Part shown: positions 9,915-20,819 of the stretch, one piece after another
Layout: every line of letters starts with the position of its first letter
Numbering within the stretch: position 1 is the stretch's first letter
Source of the DNA: Aegilops tauschii subsp. strangulata
Taxonomy: Eukaryota; Streptophyta; Magnoliopsida; Poales; Poaceae
Length of the DNA: 64,000 nt
Direction: 5' to 3'
NCBI RefSeq assembly: GCF_002575655.3
Contig: NC_053037.3
Coordinates: forward strand, 252,311,135-252,375,134
The notes under the pieces: model-generated
The model's input: the letters and a program-made list of their open reading frames with translations, nothing else
Told to the model about the DNA's origin: nothing
Databases searched by the model: none
Program-made: the position numbers and the translations under genes

Positions 9915-12160
9915 TCCTCCCCTTCTTGAAATAAAGTCGTCCTCGACGGAAGCTCATCTCCCTCACCCAAATAAGGCTTCAAATCTGCAATGTTAAAAGT
10001 GGGACTAACCCCAAAATCTGCAGGCAGCTCAAGTTTATATGCATTATCATTTATTTTCTCTAACACCTTAAAAGGACCATCAGCACGTGGCATTAGCTTT
10101 GATTTGCACAAATCAGGAAAGCTATCCTTACGCAAATGTAACCAAACAAGATCTCCAGGTGCAAACACAACATGTTTTCTACCCTTATCTCCAGCAAGTT
10201 TATATTTAGCATTCATACGCTCAATGTTTTCCTTAGTTAACTCATGCATTTTTAAGATCAATTCAGCACGTTGTTTAGCATCAAAATTAACCTTCTCCGA
10301 AGATGGAAGAGGCAACAAATCAATAGGTGCACGAGGTAGGAAACCATACACAATTTCAAAAGGGCACATCTTAGTAGTAGAATGCAATGAACGATTATAA
10401 GCAAACTCAATATGAGGCAAGCATTCTTCCCACATTTTCTTATTATTCTTCAAAACAGCCCTAAGCATAGTAGACAATGTTCTATTGACTACTTCAGTTT
10501 GTCCATCAGTTTGGGGGTGACAAGTAGTACTAAAAAGCAGTTTAGTCCCCAACTTAGCCCATAAACATCTCCAAAAGTGGCTAAGAAATTTAGTATCACG
10601 ATCTGAAACAATAGTATTTGGCACACCATGCAAACGAATAATTTCACGGAAGAACAAATCAGCAACATTAACAGCATCATCGCTTTTATGATATGGTATA
10701 AAGTGTGCCATTTTTGAGAATCTATCCACGACAACAAATATGCTATCCCTCCCCTTCTTTGTTCGAGGTAAACCTAAAACAAAGTCCATAGATATATCCT
10801 CCCAAGGAACACTAGGTACAGGCAAAGGCATATATAAACCATGAGGATTGAGTCGTGACTTAGCTTTTTGACATGTAGTGCAGCGAGCAACAAAACGCTC
10901 AACATCCCGTCTCATCTTTGGCCAAAAGAAATGTGTAGCAAGTACGTCCTCCGTCTTCTTCACGCCAAAGTGTCCCATTAATCCTCCTCCATGCGCCTCC
11001 TGCAACAACAAAAGACGAAGAGAGCTAGCTGGAATGCATAGCTTGTTAGCACGGAACACAAATCCATCATTAACGACAAACTTGTTCCAGGTTCTTCCTT
11101 CTTTACAATTCTGCAATACATCTTTAAAATCAGCATCATGCACATATTGATCTTTGATGGTCTCCAAACCAAATATTTTGAAGTCAAGTTGTGAAAGCAT
11201 AGTATAGCGACGAGACAATGCATCAGCAATAACATTTTCTTTACCCTTCTTGTGTTTAATGACATAAGGGAAAGTTTCAATGAATTCAACCCATTTAGCA
11301 TGTCTACGATTCAGTTTAGCTTGACTTTTAATATGTTTCAAAGATTCATGATCAGAATGGATAACAAACTCTTTGGGCCATAAATAATGTTGCCATGTTT
11401 CTAAAGTCCGAACAAGAGCATATAGTTCTTTATCATAAGTAGAATAATTCAGACTAGGCCCACTCAATTTTTCAGAAAAGTATGCAACAGGTTTGCCATC
11501 TTGTAATAACACACCTCCTAATCCAATTCCACTAGCATCACATTTAAGCTCAAAAGTCTTATTAAAATCAGGAAGTTGGAGTAAAGGAGCATGTGTCAAC
11601 TTATCTTTCAATACCGTGAAGGCTTCTTCCTGTGCGGTACCCCAAACAAAAGGCACATCCTTGTTTGTAAGCTCGTTGAGAGGTGCAGCAATGGTGCTAA
11701 AATCTCTCACAAAACGCCTATAGAAACCAGCGAGTCCAAGAAAACTCCGCACTTGTGTGACCGTTTTGGGCTGCGGCCAACTCTCAATAGCTTCAATCTT
11801 GGCTTTATCAACTTCAATTCCCTGTGGAGTAACAACATAGCCAAGAAAAGATACTCGGTCGGTGCAAAAGGTGCACTTCCCGAGGTTAGCAAACAAACGT
11901 GCATCACGTAGAGCAATAAAAACAGCACGTAAATGTTTCAAATGTTCTTCCAAAGATTTGCTATAAATCAGTATATCATCAAAATAGACTACCACAAATC
12001 GTCCAATGAAAGCACGTCAAACTTTGTTCATTAGTCTCATGAAAGTACTAGGTGCATTAGTTAACCCAAAAGGCATGACTAACCACTCATATAAACCAAA
12101 CTTAGTTTTAAATGCAGTTTTCCATTCATCTCCCAATTTCATATGAATTTGATGGTATCC
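9915..12160 (-). pseudogene. pol: F1 pol fragment (RT-RNaseH-integrase), 5' truncated
   Basis: Minus-strand coding sequence in which one frame runs from 11995 to 9611, into LTR-c. It shows [10 protein letters not shown] (RT catalytic box), an RNase H region with [11 protein letters not shown], an H2C2 integrase zinc finger ending [10 protein letters not shown], and the D,D,E residues in [16 protein letters not shown] and GQTEVVNRT. The C-terminal [16 protein letters not shown] segment then reads into the LTR-encoded TRARAR tail. Upstream, an in-frame TGA replaces a Leu codon just before RAFIG. At 12160 the sequence stops in the RT core (HQIRMKLG region) against LTR-d, so gag, protease and half of RT are deleted. 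Confidence 0.92.
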
Positions 12161-13073
12161 TGATAGAGGCAAAGGTGTCCCGTCTTTCGATGAGATGATG
12201 GATATCGCTTTGGTGGAAGTCGACTTTGACGATCCGACTACGAACGTGCAAGGACGTCGCGCCTTAGCAATCGCTAAACCAACTCCGAGAGGTTATCGAC
12301 CACGCCGGAGCACGATCACCCTGACCACGAGGGTCTGTTTCCTGCGAGCAAACGAAGAACAAGCAAGAAACTGAGATTGCAATCTGGATATTGCGAATAT
12401 AAGATGAAAGCTTTATTGATCAAGGTGGAGTTCTATGACGCCTTTGTCTGGTCGCTGAACACAAACGAAGTACGCGAAGTTGCAGCTATGGCGAACTTTT
12501 AATCTAAACAAAACCCAAAGTCTAAACGACGCCCTAAGGGCTGTATATATGGAGGAAGAGGGGGGGGGGGAATTTCGTGGCCCTTGAGGAAGGGGTCCGA
12601 AACCAACCCTATCTCTTGTTTCCCCACACATACGGACTCTAAAAACAGCCTATACTTATGTATTTCGAAATTACATGGGCCTGGCCCAATAATAAGGTGA
12701 CGCAGCACCTAGAATAGCCTCTGGACGAAAGTTATGAAGTAGCATCTTGTATATTTCGTCCAAGGCTTCATGCACGCATTATGGTGGCTTCAACGTCCTG
12801 AAATCATCACTTGTAACTCCGTTCTTGTTCCCCATGCGCATGCCATCATCTCCATGCTTGTTCTTGCTCCAATGTTCATCCTTCTCAAAGCTAGGCCCTT
12901 CATTTGTAAGCAAAACAAATGTATCCAATTTAGGCAGCATCATATTATTAGAATCATTACCAAGAAACGAAAGTACCTGGTAATTTAATTGGCGTGCGCG
13001 AGCTCTAGTAATTGGTCCAGTATGTATAGCAGCAGGGGCTGTGGGTGTAACAATGGTATTGATGTCCTCATCA
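12161..13073 (-). repeat. F1 LTR-d (minus)
   Basis: 913 bp. It has an expanded G run in the GAGGGGGGGGG tract near 12560 and a 9 bp in-frame deletion near 12948 that removes three residues of the LTR-encoded tail. The same deletion occurs in LTR-h (38248-39155). The right flank GTACACGGG is identical to that of LTR-k at 51954. Confidence 0.92.
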
Positions 13074-13569
13074 GTACACGGGTCCACAAGAGAGGTCGCA
13101 CTCTTTTGTTTCTGCTTATGTTATGCATTGCTTAAAATTACCTGCAACTTTATCATCCTGTTCACCTCTTGGACTCCAAGTCAGGTCCAAATTAATGTTC
13201 AAACTTGAGTTGTAAATTATTTGTGGGGCACATATCGAGGAAGCAATGAATAGTATCTCTGTCTAATATCTGGTTCACCTAGGGTATGCCTATGTTCTTC
13301 ATCTTGGGTGGGAAATAAATAGTAAAGCAATCATCATCTTTCTTTTTATTAAATTAAAGCAATGATCAGCCTGCTATCATTATTTTTGGATCCATCTACT
13401 GGTTGTTACCATCACTCTAAATTTCTGCATGCTCTCCTTACATAATCTCACCATATTTTTTTCGTATGCATGTCAGATATTGTACACAGTCATGCTGAAC
13501 ATGTAGAGAAAAAGAGAAGAGTTTTGCGCGGCAATACAATGTCATGCAGACATCGCTCCATGGTGGGTT
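13074..13569 (+). other. Flanking segment, copy 1 (continuation of the 39-43 kb locus)
   Basis: About 495 bp, near-identical to 51954-52448. It starts GTACACGGGTCCACAAGAG, which continues the third exon-like module interrupted at 42914. A second exon-like stretch (about 13470-13569) translates as DIVHSHAEHVEKKRR and onward to an F3 LTR. It is followed at 13570 by an F3 LTR whose first bases are mutated (ATATGC instead of TGATGC). I do not recognise a protein family. Confidence 0.6.
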
Positions 13570-13808
13570 ATATGCGGAGCATCCTACGATCATCCCCATG
13601 TACACTCGAGCCTACACCATTTGACACAAGGTGAACTCGCTCCTTTCCGAATCTTCCCTTTCCGCATGTAAGACATGGATGCTACTTCAAGCGCGGACCT
13701 TGTTCATAATCAGGTACACCCGAGGAGACCATGGAGAACCCAAGGACCAAGGCCAAGCATGCGCGGAAGCAAAGGAAGGAGAAGGAAGAAGAGCCAGCTG
13801 CTACAGGC

Positions 13809-14096
13809 CCCGGACATCCGGCCCCAGCCCGGACATCCGGCCCCCGCCCGGAAATCCGGCGCCCATCACAGAACGTCCCGAAGCTGAACCTCGTCAGCCC
13901 GGACGTCCGGCCAAAGGCCCGGATATCCAGCTCTTCCCGAGCCGCCGGACATCCGGCCCCCCAGCCCGGACATCCGGACCCCGCCTACAGAGAGCTCCGA
14001 GACCGGCCACGCCAGCCCGGACATCGAGCCTCCCTGCCCGGACATCCGGCCTGTCGCGAAACCCCGGACATCCGGCCCGTCGCCCGGACATCCGGC
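13809..14096. repeat. CCGGA palindromic minisatellite, LTR fragment of copy b
   Basis: Roughly eleven copies of CCGGA-NN-TCCGG, mostly CCGGACATCCGG, with spacing of 10 to 40 nt. The homologous array in copy c (52688-52934) has fewer units, so the array expands and contracts. Confidence 0.85.
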
Positions 14097-14172
14097 GCCA
14101 CCTGCCTGTGCGCGGAGAACGGGCCAAGGGCCCATGTATCCCCCCTCTCACTTACCCCTTCGTGGGCTAACA

Positions 14173-14182
14173 CTATATATAG
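14173..14182 (+). promoter_or_regulatory. TATA-like box of F3 LTR fragment
   Basis: CTATATATAG lies about 35 bp upstream of the conserved TTAGGGTTAGCAAAGG block, the same arrangement as CTATAAATAG in the full F3 LTR. It is the probable U3/R promoter element. Confidence 0.6.
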
Positions 14183-14707
14183 ACCCACACCTCCTCCTAC
14201 TTAGGGTTAGCAAAGGATTAGCTCATTTAGAGATAGAGCTTTGCTCATCCATATCGGATCTACTCCACGGGAGAGACTGCGGCCCCTCTACGGAGAAGAT
14301 CCACCTTGGATTCAAGACCCCTCACTGGAAGATCCCCTCGTGGATTCAAGACCTCCCCACGGAGAAGAACTGGTTACCCTTTGTATCGTCCTTTGTTGAC
14401 TTTGGATCTTGTATCTCCTCTTGATGCGGAGCATCCCAAGGTCATCCCCATGGACCTACCATCGTCTCATCAAGTGCCTAGTGGACCCATGACTCGATCA
14501 CGTGCAAGAGCTCTCGAGACCGAGGTGACATCTCTCCTCTCACAATTCCACTTCGATGACCATGAGACATGGCTACTACCTCAAACGGAGACATTGTGCA
14601 TACTCAGGTATCAAGGAGTAAGCCATGGAGACGCCAAGGAGCAAGGAGAATCCGAAGAGGAAGATGGACGTGAAGACGGAGAAGAAAAAGGGCTAAGTCA
14701 GCAGAAG

Positions 14708-14998
14708 CCCGGACGATCCGGACCGCCGTCCGGACGATCCGGCCTCAGCCCGGATGATCCGGACCCCGGCCCGGACGATCCGGCTAAGATGCCCAACGAC
14801 ACCCGAAGCTTCAACATGAAGCCGGATTATCCGAACCCAGGCCCAGATCATCCGGCCACACCCGGACGTCCGGACCCGGGCCCGGACATCCGGCCCTTCC
14901 GCAGCTGCTCCAACACAACCGGATCATCCGGACGCCGACCCGGATCATCTGGACCCCCGAAGCCCGGATCATCCAGACCAACTCCCGGATCATCCGGC
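14708..14998. repeat. CCGGA palindromic minisatellite, F3 LTR of copy b (ATCATCC variant)
   Basis: About a dozen units of CCGGA-(N2-4)-TCCGG, mainly CCGGACGATCCGG, CCGGATGATCCGG and CCGGATCATCCGG. The units lie inside an open frame (14306-15016) that continues the pol tail and is translated into Pro/Gly/Asp/Ser-rich sequence such as SPDDPDPGPDDPA and PGSSGPPKPGSSRP. Confidence 0.85.
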
Positions 14999-15074
14999 CA
15001 CCGGCTGCGTGCGTGACCTGGGCCGAGGCCCGTGTACCCGTTTCGTCCCCTCACTTACCCCTTCGCCCCTTGGG

Positions 15075-15084
15075 CTATAAATAG
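15075..15084 (+). promoter_or_regulatory. TATA box of F3 LTR
   Basis: CTATAAATAG within GGGCTATAAATAGACC, about 30 bp before the AGGGTTAGCAAAG block that probably starts R. Conserved at about 53912-53921 in copy c. Confidence 0.7.
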
Positions 15085-15484
15085 ACCTTCTCCTCCCCAT
15101 TTTTAGGGTTAGCAAAGTAGTAGCTCATATGTGAGGATAGCTTTTGCTCATCCATACGGATCGTCTCCTCGAGAGTGACCGCGGCCCCTCTACGGAGAAG
15201 ATCCCCTTGGATTCAAGACCCCCTCTTGGGTGGCCCCATCAAGACCTCTTTACGGAGAAGAACCGGTTACCGTTTGTATCGTCCGTAGTTGACTTTGGAT
15301 CTTGTATCTTACCTTTGTGTTCACCGATTTAGCGCAGGTGTGATCTATTCTTGTTGGTTGAGTGATTCTCTCGTGTTTCCTCTTGTGTTTTCCCTCGTTT
15401 ATCTCTCGTGTTCTTCATTTTCATCATCGGGATCCGCTCCTTTCGTGAAAGATCGTCCATCTAGGGTTCCACCCTACATCATCT

Positions 15485-15498
15485 TGGTATCATGAGCC
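15485..15498 (+). other. F3 primer binding site
   Basis: TGGTATCATGAGCC, three bases after the LTR end. It resembles the complement of the initiator Met tRNA 3' end (TGGTATCAGAGCC), with one variant position. Conserved at 54322. Confidence 0.75.
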
Positions 15499-15771
15499 AC
15501 GTTGATCACGATTTCGGAGCCTCCCCTCTTCGTTTTCTAGCTTGATTTTGTTATTTTTCATCCTAATCCGAAAATCCCCACAAAAATAGCCCTAATTTTT
15601 TTTGTGATTTGTGAGTTTTGATGACGTTTTGTTGGTTTTGATCCGTGAGTTTGTTGTGTTGCAAGTGGATCTAGCCTTCCCTCACCATCTCCACCTCGCA
15701 ATCCCTCCAAAATCCGCGAAATCCCCGAATTTGTGGCCATTTTCGAGTTCATCCCGAGCGAGATTGACCCG

Positions 15772-15848
15772 CCCGGATCATCCGGCTGTTTACCCGGATC
15801 ATCCGGATCCGCCCGGATCATCCGGCTCCTGGCCCGGATCATCCGGCT
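15772..15848. repeat. CCGGATCATCCGG array in F3 leader, copy b
   Basis: Four units of the same ATCATCC variant that is prominent in the 5' LTR of this element. Copy c retains a shorter array (about 54620-54661). Confidence 0.85.
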
Positions 15849-17035
15849 TCTTCTGTCGAAACTGCATTTCCTGCAGTTTTTACCACCGCCGCCTACGCCT
15901 CCGCATACCCACTTCGACCACCACCACCTAACTTCCGGAAACCCCTCCACAAACCCTTCCAATACCCCAAACCATACCACCAATTGACCGCTACCTATTC
16001 CGACACTTTCTGTCACGTTCGGTTTTGAGAATTTGAGTTGTGGCTCACCGTTTCCTCTCGTGTTTCGGGTACATAGGGACGGTTCGACATCAACATCACC
16101 ACCGCTCATCTTCGCCAAGGACTACTACGAACGACTACACCCTTGTGGTATCAACTTCACATTGGTATCATCTTGGTATCGTGATCTCATTATACTCTCT
16201 TGCATTTGCATTGATAACCCCATAGCCTTACTTTTGCGTAGCTTTCCCATCGAGACTAGCCTTTGAGTATTGCCGGCAACGTGACTTGTGCACATTAGTG
16301 ATCATACATGCCATAGCATAGATACTATCATCGTGTTGCATATCTTGGAATCATGTCTTGTGTCACAAAGTTGTCATTGCATTCACAATTGCTATCTTGG
16401 TTCGTGAAGCATTGCATGAAACAAGAGCTCAAACAACAAAGAGCCAAACAAGCTTTTAAGCAAAAGGGAAAGATAATCAACGAGCTTATAAGCAAGAACC
16501 ATAGCATCATACAACATTAAGATTGTCATACTCGATCATCTTGGATCATATCTCCGGAACATCATACATAGAGCATACTTGGGATAGAAGTCGTTGCATT
16601 TTTGCTTAGTAGGTTGTGCACAAGTTCGTATCCGCCTTTTGTGCAATCGTGCTAGCGTCTCTCTAGTGTTGTGCAACAAGAGCATTTTCGTGGATTCCAC
16701 ATTTTGGCTCACCCTTGGTTGCACGACCCCATTTATCTTTCCGTGTGTTGTGTTTCCGTGTACCATATCTTGCTATTGGTCTACTTGTTGCATTTACAAG
16801 TCGCGAATCTTCTCCAACATTATTGAATCTTGCTTACATTCGCATCAAAAATTGTGCCACCATCCTAACCAAGCTCCACCATAAGCTTTTACTTGTGTAG
16901 GTGTGAGGAACCGACAAGAATTGATACCAATTGTGCTATTTCCTTGTTACACATTGGAGTGATCTTTGATCCATCTTCAACATCGGTCAAGGTACATTTG
17001 GTATTGGTTCTTCCTTTTCTCCCACTCACATATCT

Positions 17036-19643
17036 TTGTTTGGAATGATGGATAGGCCAAGTACTTCTACCAACCCACTCTTATTGGAGCAAGACAACGA
17101 CATGTCATCCTACGTCACCAAGACTCAACTATTTGGTGCACATCGGGCTTTGCATCAAGAACAACTTGCTTTGGGCGACAGCATCGACAATCTCGCCACC
17201 GACCTACGAGAATCTGAGCAACGTACAAGAGACTACTTCGACACATCCATGAGTTCCCTCAAAGAAGATATCCGAACCATGATGGTCCGCTCTTCTACAA
17301 CTTCGTCCTCTTCAAGACGGAGCCGCTCAATTCGACACTCCGATGACACCCTCTCCGGTTCAAGTACACCGACATCGAACACTCTTCGTCGTGCCGCGCG
17401 TCAAGACCTTCAAGCTAACCGCAATCCTCTACATGACACCGACTCTCAAGAGCATCGACATCGTCAAAACCAAGCTGCTTTCGCACTAGCACAAGAACGG
17501 CAACGCCAATGACAACAAGAACAAGAGGAGCGAGCGCGACAACATCAAGATGCACAAGACGCCGAGGCGCAACGTCAAGAACAACAACTACGTGAAGCTC
17601 AAGTACTTGAGGCGCAACGTGCCCTTCACGATTCAAGTCGTGCCGTAGCCAATCGAGGCCGACAAGCTCGACTACATCAAGAAGCACTTCGCGACGAAGC
17701 TCAAGAAAGAATTTTCCAAGCACGTGTGCATCGACAAGCTCCTCGTCAAGATCGACAAGCTCCTCGTCAAGATAGACAAGCTCCTACTCAAGCGAGACAA
17801 GAACGTCAAGTCCAGTGAGAGCAAGAAGACAATGGACCCCCTCCTCGCCAAGAGCAACATGAGGAAGAAAACCCTCCTCGCCAAGAGCAACATGAGATTG
17901 TCAATCCTCACCGACATGGGCGTCAACATCCCCGACCCCAACACAATGAAGAGCAACGATATGGCATGCTAAAGTTCACCATGCCCAAGTTTACCGGAAG
18001 CAATGACCCTGAAGAATACATATCATGGGCATTGAAGGTTGACAAAATCTTCCGCTTGCACAACTACGAAGAAGAGAAGAAGATCGCAATGGCATCCCTC
18101 GAATTCCAAGACTACGTCCTCATTTGGTGGGAACAAGTCATTGAGCGCCAAGCGGCAAGAGGTGAATCACCCATCACCACTTGGGCACAAATGAAGGATG
18201 TCATGAGAGCACGATTCGTACCAAACTACTACAACCGCGACCTCTTCAAGAAACTCCAACAACTCAAGCAAGGAACCAAGAGCGTTGAAGAATACTTCAA
18301 GGAAATGGAGATTACCATGATACGAGCCAATGTCAAAGAAGATGATAAGCAAACTATGGCGCGTTTCCTGAATGGACTCAATCACCCTATCAAGAAGATT
18401 GTCGACTTCCAACCATACTCGAACCTCATCGAGCTAGTGCATCAAGCTACGAAAGCGGAACGGCAAGTCCAAGACGACTTCAAGTATGCCAAGTTCTCAT
18501 CCAAGTCCTACGGCTTCTCCAACAATCAAGCTTCGACGACTCCCACTACATGCAACGGCGACAAGTCAAGTTACAAGAAAGCTTCGACAAGCTCAAGTCG
18601 TCCTCCTACTACAAGCAACAACAAGAAAGCTTCATCATCATCTACCCCAACCGATGAGACCATCAAGACAAGTTCCATCAAATGCTTCACATGCGGAGGC
18701 CGAGGCCACAAGTCCTTCGAGTGCACAAACAAGCGCACCATGATCCTCAACGACGACGGAACCTATGACTCCATGAGTGAAGGAGAAATGGAAGCCCTTG
18801 AGCAAGTGGCCATGCACCGACAAGTGAACAATGATGAAGAAGATGATCACATCTTTTGTGACGAAGACTCAAGTCCCGCTCTTGTTGTCTCCAAGATCTT
18901 GACTCTTCAACATCAACAAGATGAAGATCAAAGGTGCCATATTTTCCACACCAAGGCCGGAATCAATGGAAGGTCCGTCAAGGTAATCATCGATGGAGGA
19001 AGTTGCCATAACTTAGCGAGTGAAGAACTATGCTCCAAACTCCAATTGGTCAAGATAAAGCACCCGCACCCATACAAGGGTCAATGGCTAAGCGACACCG
19101 GCACCATCCAAGTCGAGTATAGAGTACAAGTCTCTTTCAAGATCGGCGCCTATGAAGACACTTTGGAGTGTGATATCCTACTGATGACCGTGTGCCACCT
19201 CCTTCTTGGACGGCCATGGCAATTTGACCGAGGTGTCATTCACGATGGGCGTACAAATCACTATAGCTTCAAGATGAAAGGGAAAGAGTTTGTGCTACGT
19301 CCTATGTCTCCAAGCCAAGTGCTCGCCGACAAGCAAAACACCCATCGTGGAGAGAATAGTGAGAGAGCGAACCACCAAAAAGAGAGTGAGCGCCACAAGC
19401 CCAAATTGAGTGCCTCCACGATGAGCGACAAGGAAACCTTAATTCTCTTTGCCACCAAACGTGAGATGAGAGAAGTGTGTGAGAACCCATCAAGTGTCCT
19501 GCACTATGTCCTATTGTGCAAGGACGAGGAACCAACAACTACAACTCTCACAATCTTCCTCAAGTGTTATCCTCTTTATTGCAGGAATTCCAAGATGTTT
19601 TCCCCGATGAGCTACCTCCGGGTCTACCTCCACTACGAGGCAT
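17036..19643 (+). pseudogene. gag-pro: F3 gag-protease-(RT start), copy b
   Basis: Same start as copy a (MFGMMDRPS). In-frame TGA codons at 17510-17512 and 17816-17818 replace CGA (Arg) codons of the sister copies. The frame then stays open through the gag domain, the CFTCGGRGHKSFEC knuckle, the [16 protein letters not shown] protease motif and [13 protein letters not shown] one-base loss near 19546 shifts the frame before LPQVLSSLLQEFQDVFP and ELPPGLPPLRGI, the start of the RT region. There F1 LTR-e interrupts it after GGCAT. The sequence GAAATGGAAGCCC near 18790 is the uninterrupted equivalent of the F2 copy 2 target site. Confidence 0.9.
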
Positions 19644-20560
19644 TGATGAGGACATCAATACCATTGTTACACCCACAGCCCCTGCTGCTATACATACTGG
19701 ACCAATTACTAGAGCTCGCGCACGCCAATTAAATTACCAGGTACTTTCGTTTCTTGGTAATGATTCTAATGTTCATGAGAATATGATGCTGCCTAAATTG
19801 GATACATTTGTTTTGCTTACAAATGAAGGGCCTAGCTTTGAGAAGGATGAACATTGGAGCAAGAACAAGCATGGAGATGATGGCATGCGCATGGGGAACA
19901 AGAACGGAGTTACAAGTGATGATTTCAGGACGTTGAAGCCACCATAATGCGTGCATGAAGCCTTGGACGAAATATACAAGATGCTACTTCATAACTTTCG
20001 TCTAGAGGCTATTCTAGGTGCTGCGTCACCTTATTATTGGGCCAGGCCCATGTAATTTCGAAATACTTGAGTATAGGCTGTTTTTAGAGTCCGTATGTGT
20101 GGGGAAACAAGAGATAGGGTTGGTTTCGGACCCCTTCCCCAAGGGCCACGAAATTCCCCCCCTCTTCCTCCATATATACAGCCCTTAGGGCGTCGTTTAG
20201 ACTTTGGGTTTTGTTTAGATTAAAAGTTCGCCATAGCTGCAACTTCGCGTACTTCGTTTGTGTTCAACAACCAGACAAAGGCGTCACAGAACCCCACCTT
20301 GATCAATAAAGCTTTCATCTTATATTCGCAATATCCAGATTGCTATCTCAGTTTCTTGCTTGTTCTTCGTTTGCTCGCAGGAAACAGACCCTCGTGGTCA
20401 GGTTGATCGTGCTCCGGCGTGGTCAATAACCTCTCGGAGTTGGTTTAGCGATTGCTAAGGCGCGACGTCATCGCACGTTGTAGTCGGATCGTCAAAGTCG
20501 ACTTCCACCAAAGCGATATCCATCATCTCATCGAAAGATGGGACACCTTTGCCTCTATCA
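19644..20560 (+). repeat. F1 LTR-e (5' LTR of element A)
   Basis: 917 bp, left flank GGCAT (19639-19643). It contains the LTR-encoded pol tail (stop at 19945-19947), a TATA-like CATATATACA (20171-20180), an AATAAA (20305-20310) and the 3' end CCTCTATCA next to a PBS. The same left junction with F3 occurs at 63195-63200. Confidence 0.95.
20171..20180 (+). promoter_or_regulatory. TATA-like box of F1 LTR
   Basis: CATATATACA, about 390 bp before the LTR end, conserved in all F1 LTRs. The F2 LTR has CTATATAAG at the equivalent place (29481-29489). The AATAAA at 20305-20310 lies downstream in the putative R region. Confidence 0.6.
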
Positions 20561-20562
20561 AG

Positions 20563-20580
20563 TGGTATCAGATTTCCAGG
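20563..20580 (+). other. F1 primer binding site, element A
   Basis: TGGTATCAGATTTCCAGG, two bases after the LTR end. The first nine bases match the initiator Met tRNA complement. The same position holds TGGTATCAAATTTCCAGG in element B (26559) and TGGTATCAG in F2. Confidence 0.8.
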
Positions 20581-20819
20581 TTGCTCGGTGAGATTTTACA
20601 GTTTTTCGTAGTTTAGATCGAGTTTGTTCTTCATACCTATAGTCCACGAAAAAGCCAAAAAAAATTTAGGGTTAGTTCATCCTATCCGAACCAATCTGAG
20701 CCTTTGCATAATCTTTTCTGTGTTTGCTTTGTTGAATTTGCGGTTGCATTGTCGTGTCAAGTTGCTGGTCTTAGCGTCTAGTCATTTAGAGTTTCGAGTT
20801 CTGTTCACAGGTTGTCACG

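Larger units (their letters stand above)
13570..14421 (+). repeat. F3 LTR fragment (ACATCC subfamily), 3' truncated
   Basis: It starts at the base equivalent to the TGATGCAGAGCATCC start seen at 52449. It encodes a diverged pol tail (IPMYTRAYTIWHKVNSLLSE), carries a CCGGA minisatellite (13809-14096), a TATA-like CTATATATAG at 14173-14182 and the AGGGTTAGCAAAGG block shared with the next LTR. It stops at GTATCTCCTCT, where a second F3 LTR begins. The second element probably inserted into this LTR. Confidence 0.8.
14422..15481 (+). repeat. F3 5' LTR, copy b
   Basis: About 1060 bp, TGATGCGGAGCATCC to CCCTACATCA. The end is set by the PBS that starts four bases later. The first part encodes a pol tail (SGPMTRSRARALETEVTSLL, then WLLPQTETLCILRYQG) that resembles the F1 LTR-encoded tail. 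It contains a minisatellite (14708-14998), a TATA box (15075-15084) and a TTTTTAGGGTTAGCAAAG block. Confidence 0.85.
15482..17035 (+). other. F3 leader, copy b
   Basis: About 1.55 kb between PBS and gag. It contains a second block of CCGGATCATCCGG motifs (15772-15848) and many TTGGTATCATCTTGG-like stretches. No ORF is conserved among copies a, b and c. Confidence 0.75.

Noticed and set aside
13809..14096. CRISPR-like array of regularly repeated palindromic motifs
   Set aside because: The repeats are only 12-13 bp, irregularly spaced, lie inside a plant retrotransposon LTR and are partly in coding frame. There are no spacers of uniform length and no cas genes.
13894..14188. Gly/Arg-rich ORFs on both strands over the CCGGA arrays as proteins
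   Set aside because: GC-rich palindromic repeats keep several frames open on both strands; only the plus frame continuous with the pol tail is plausible.
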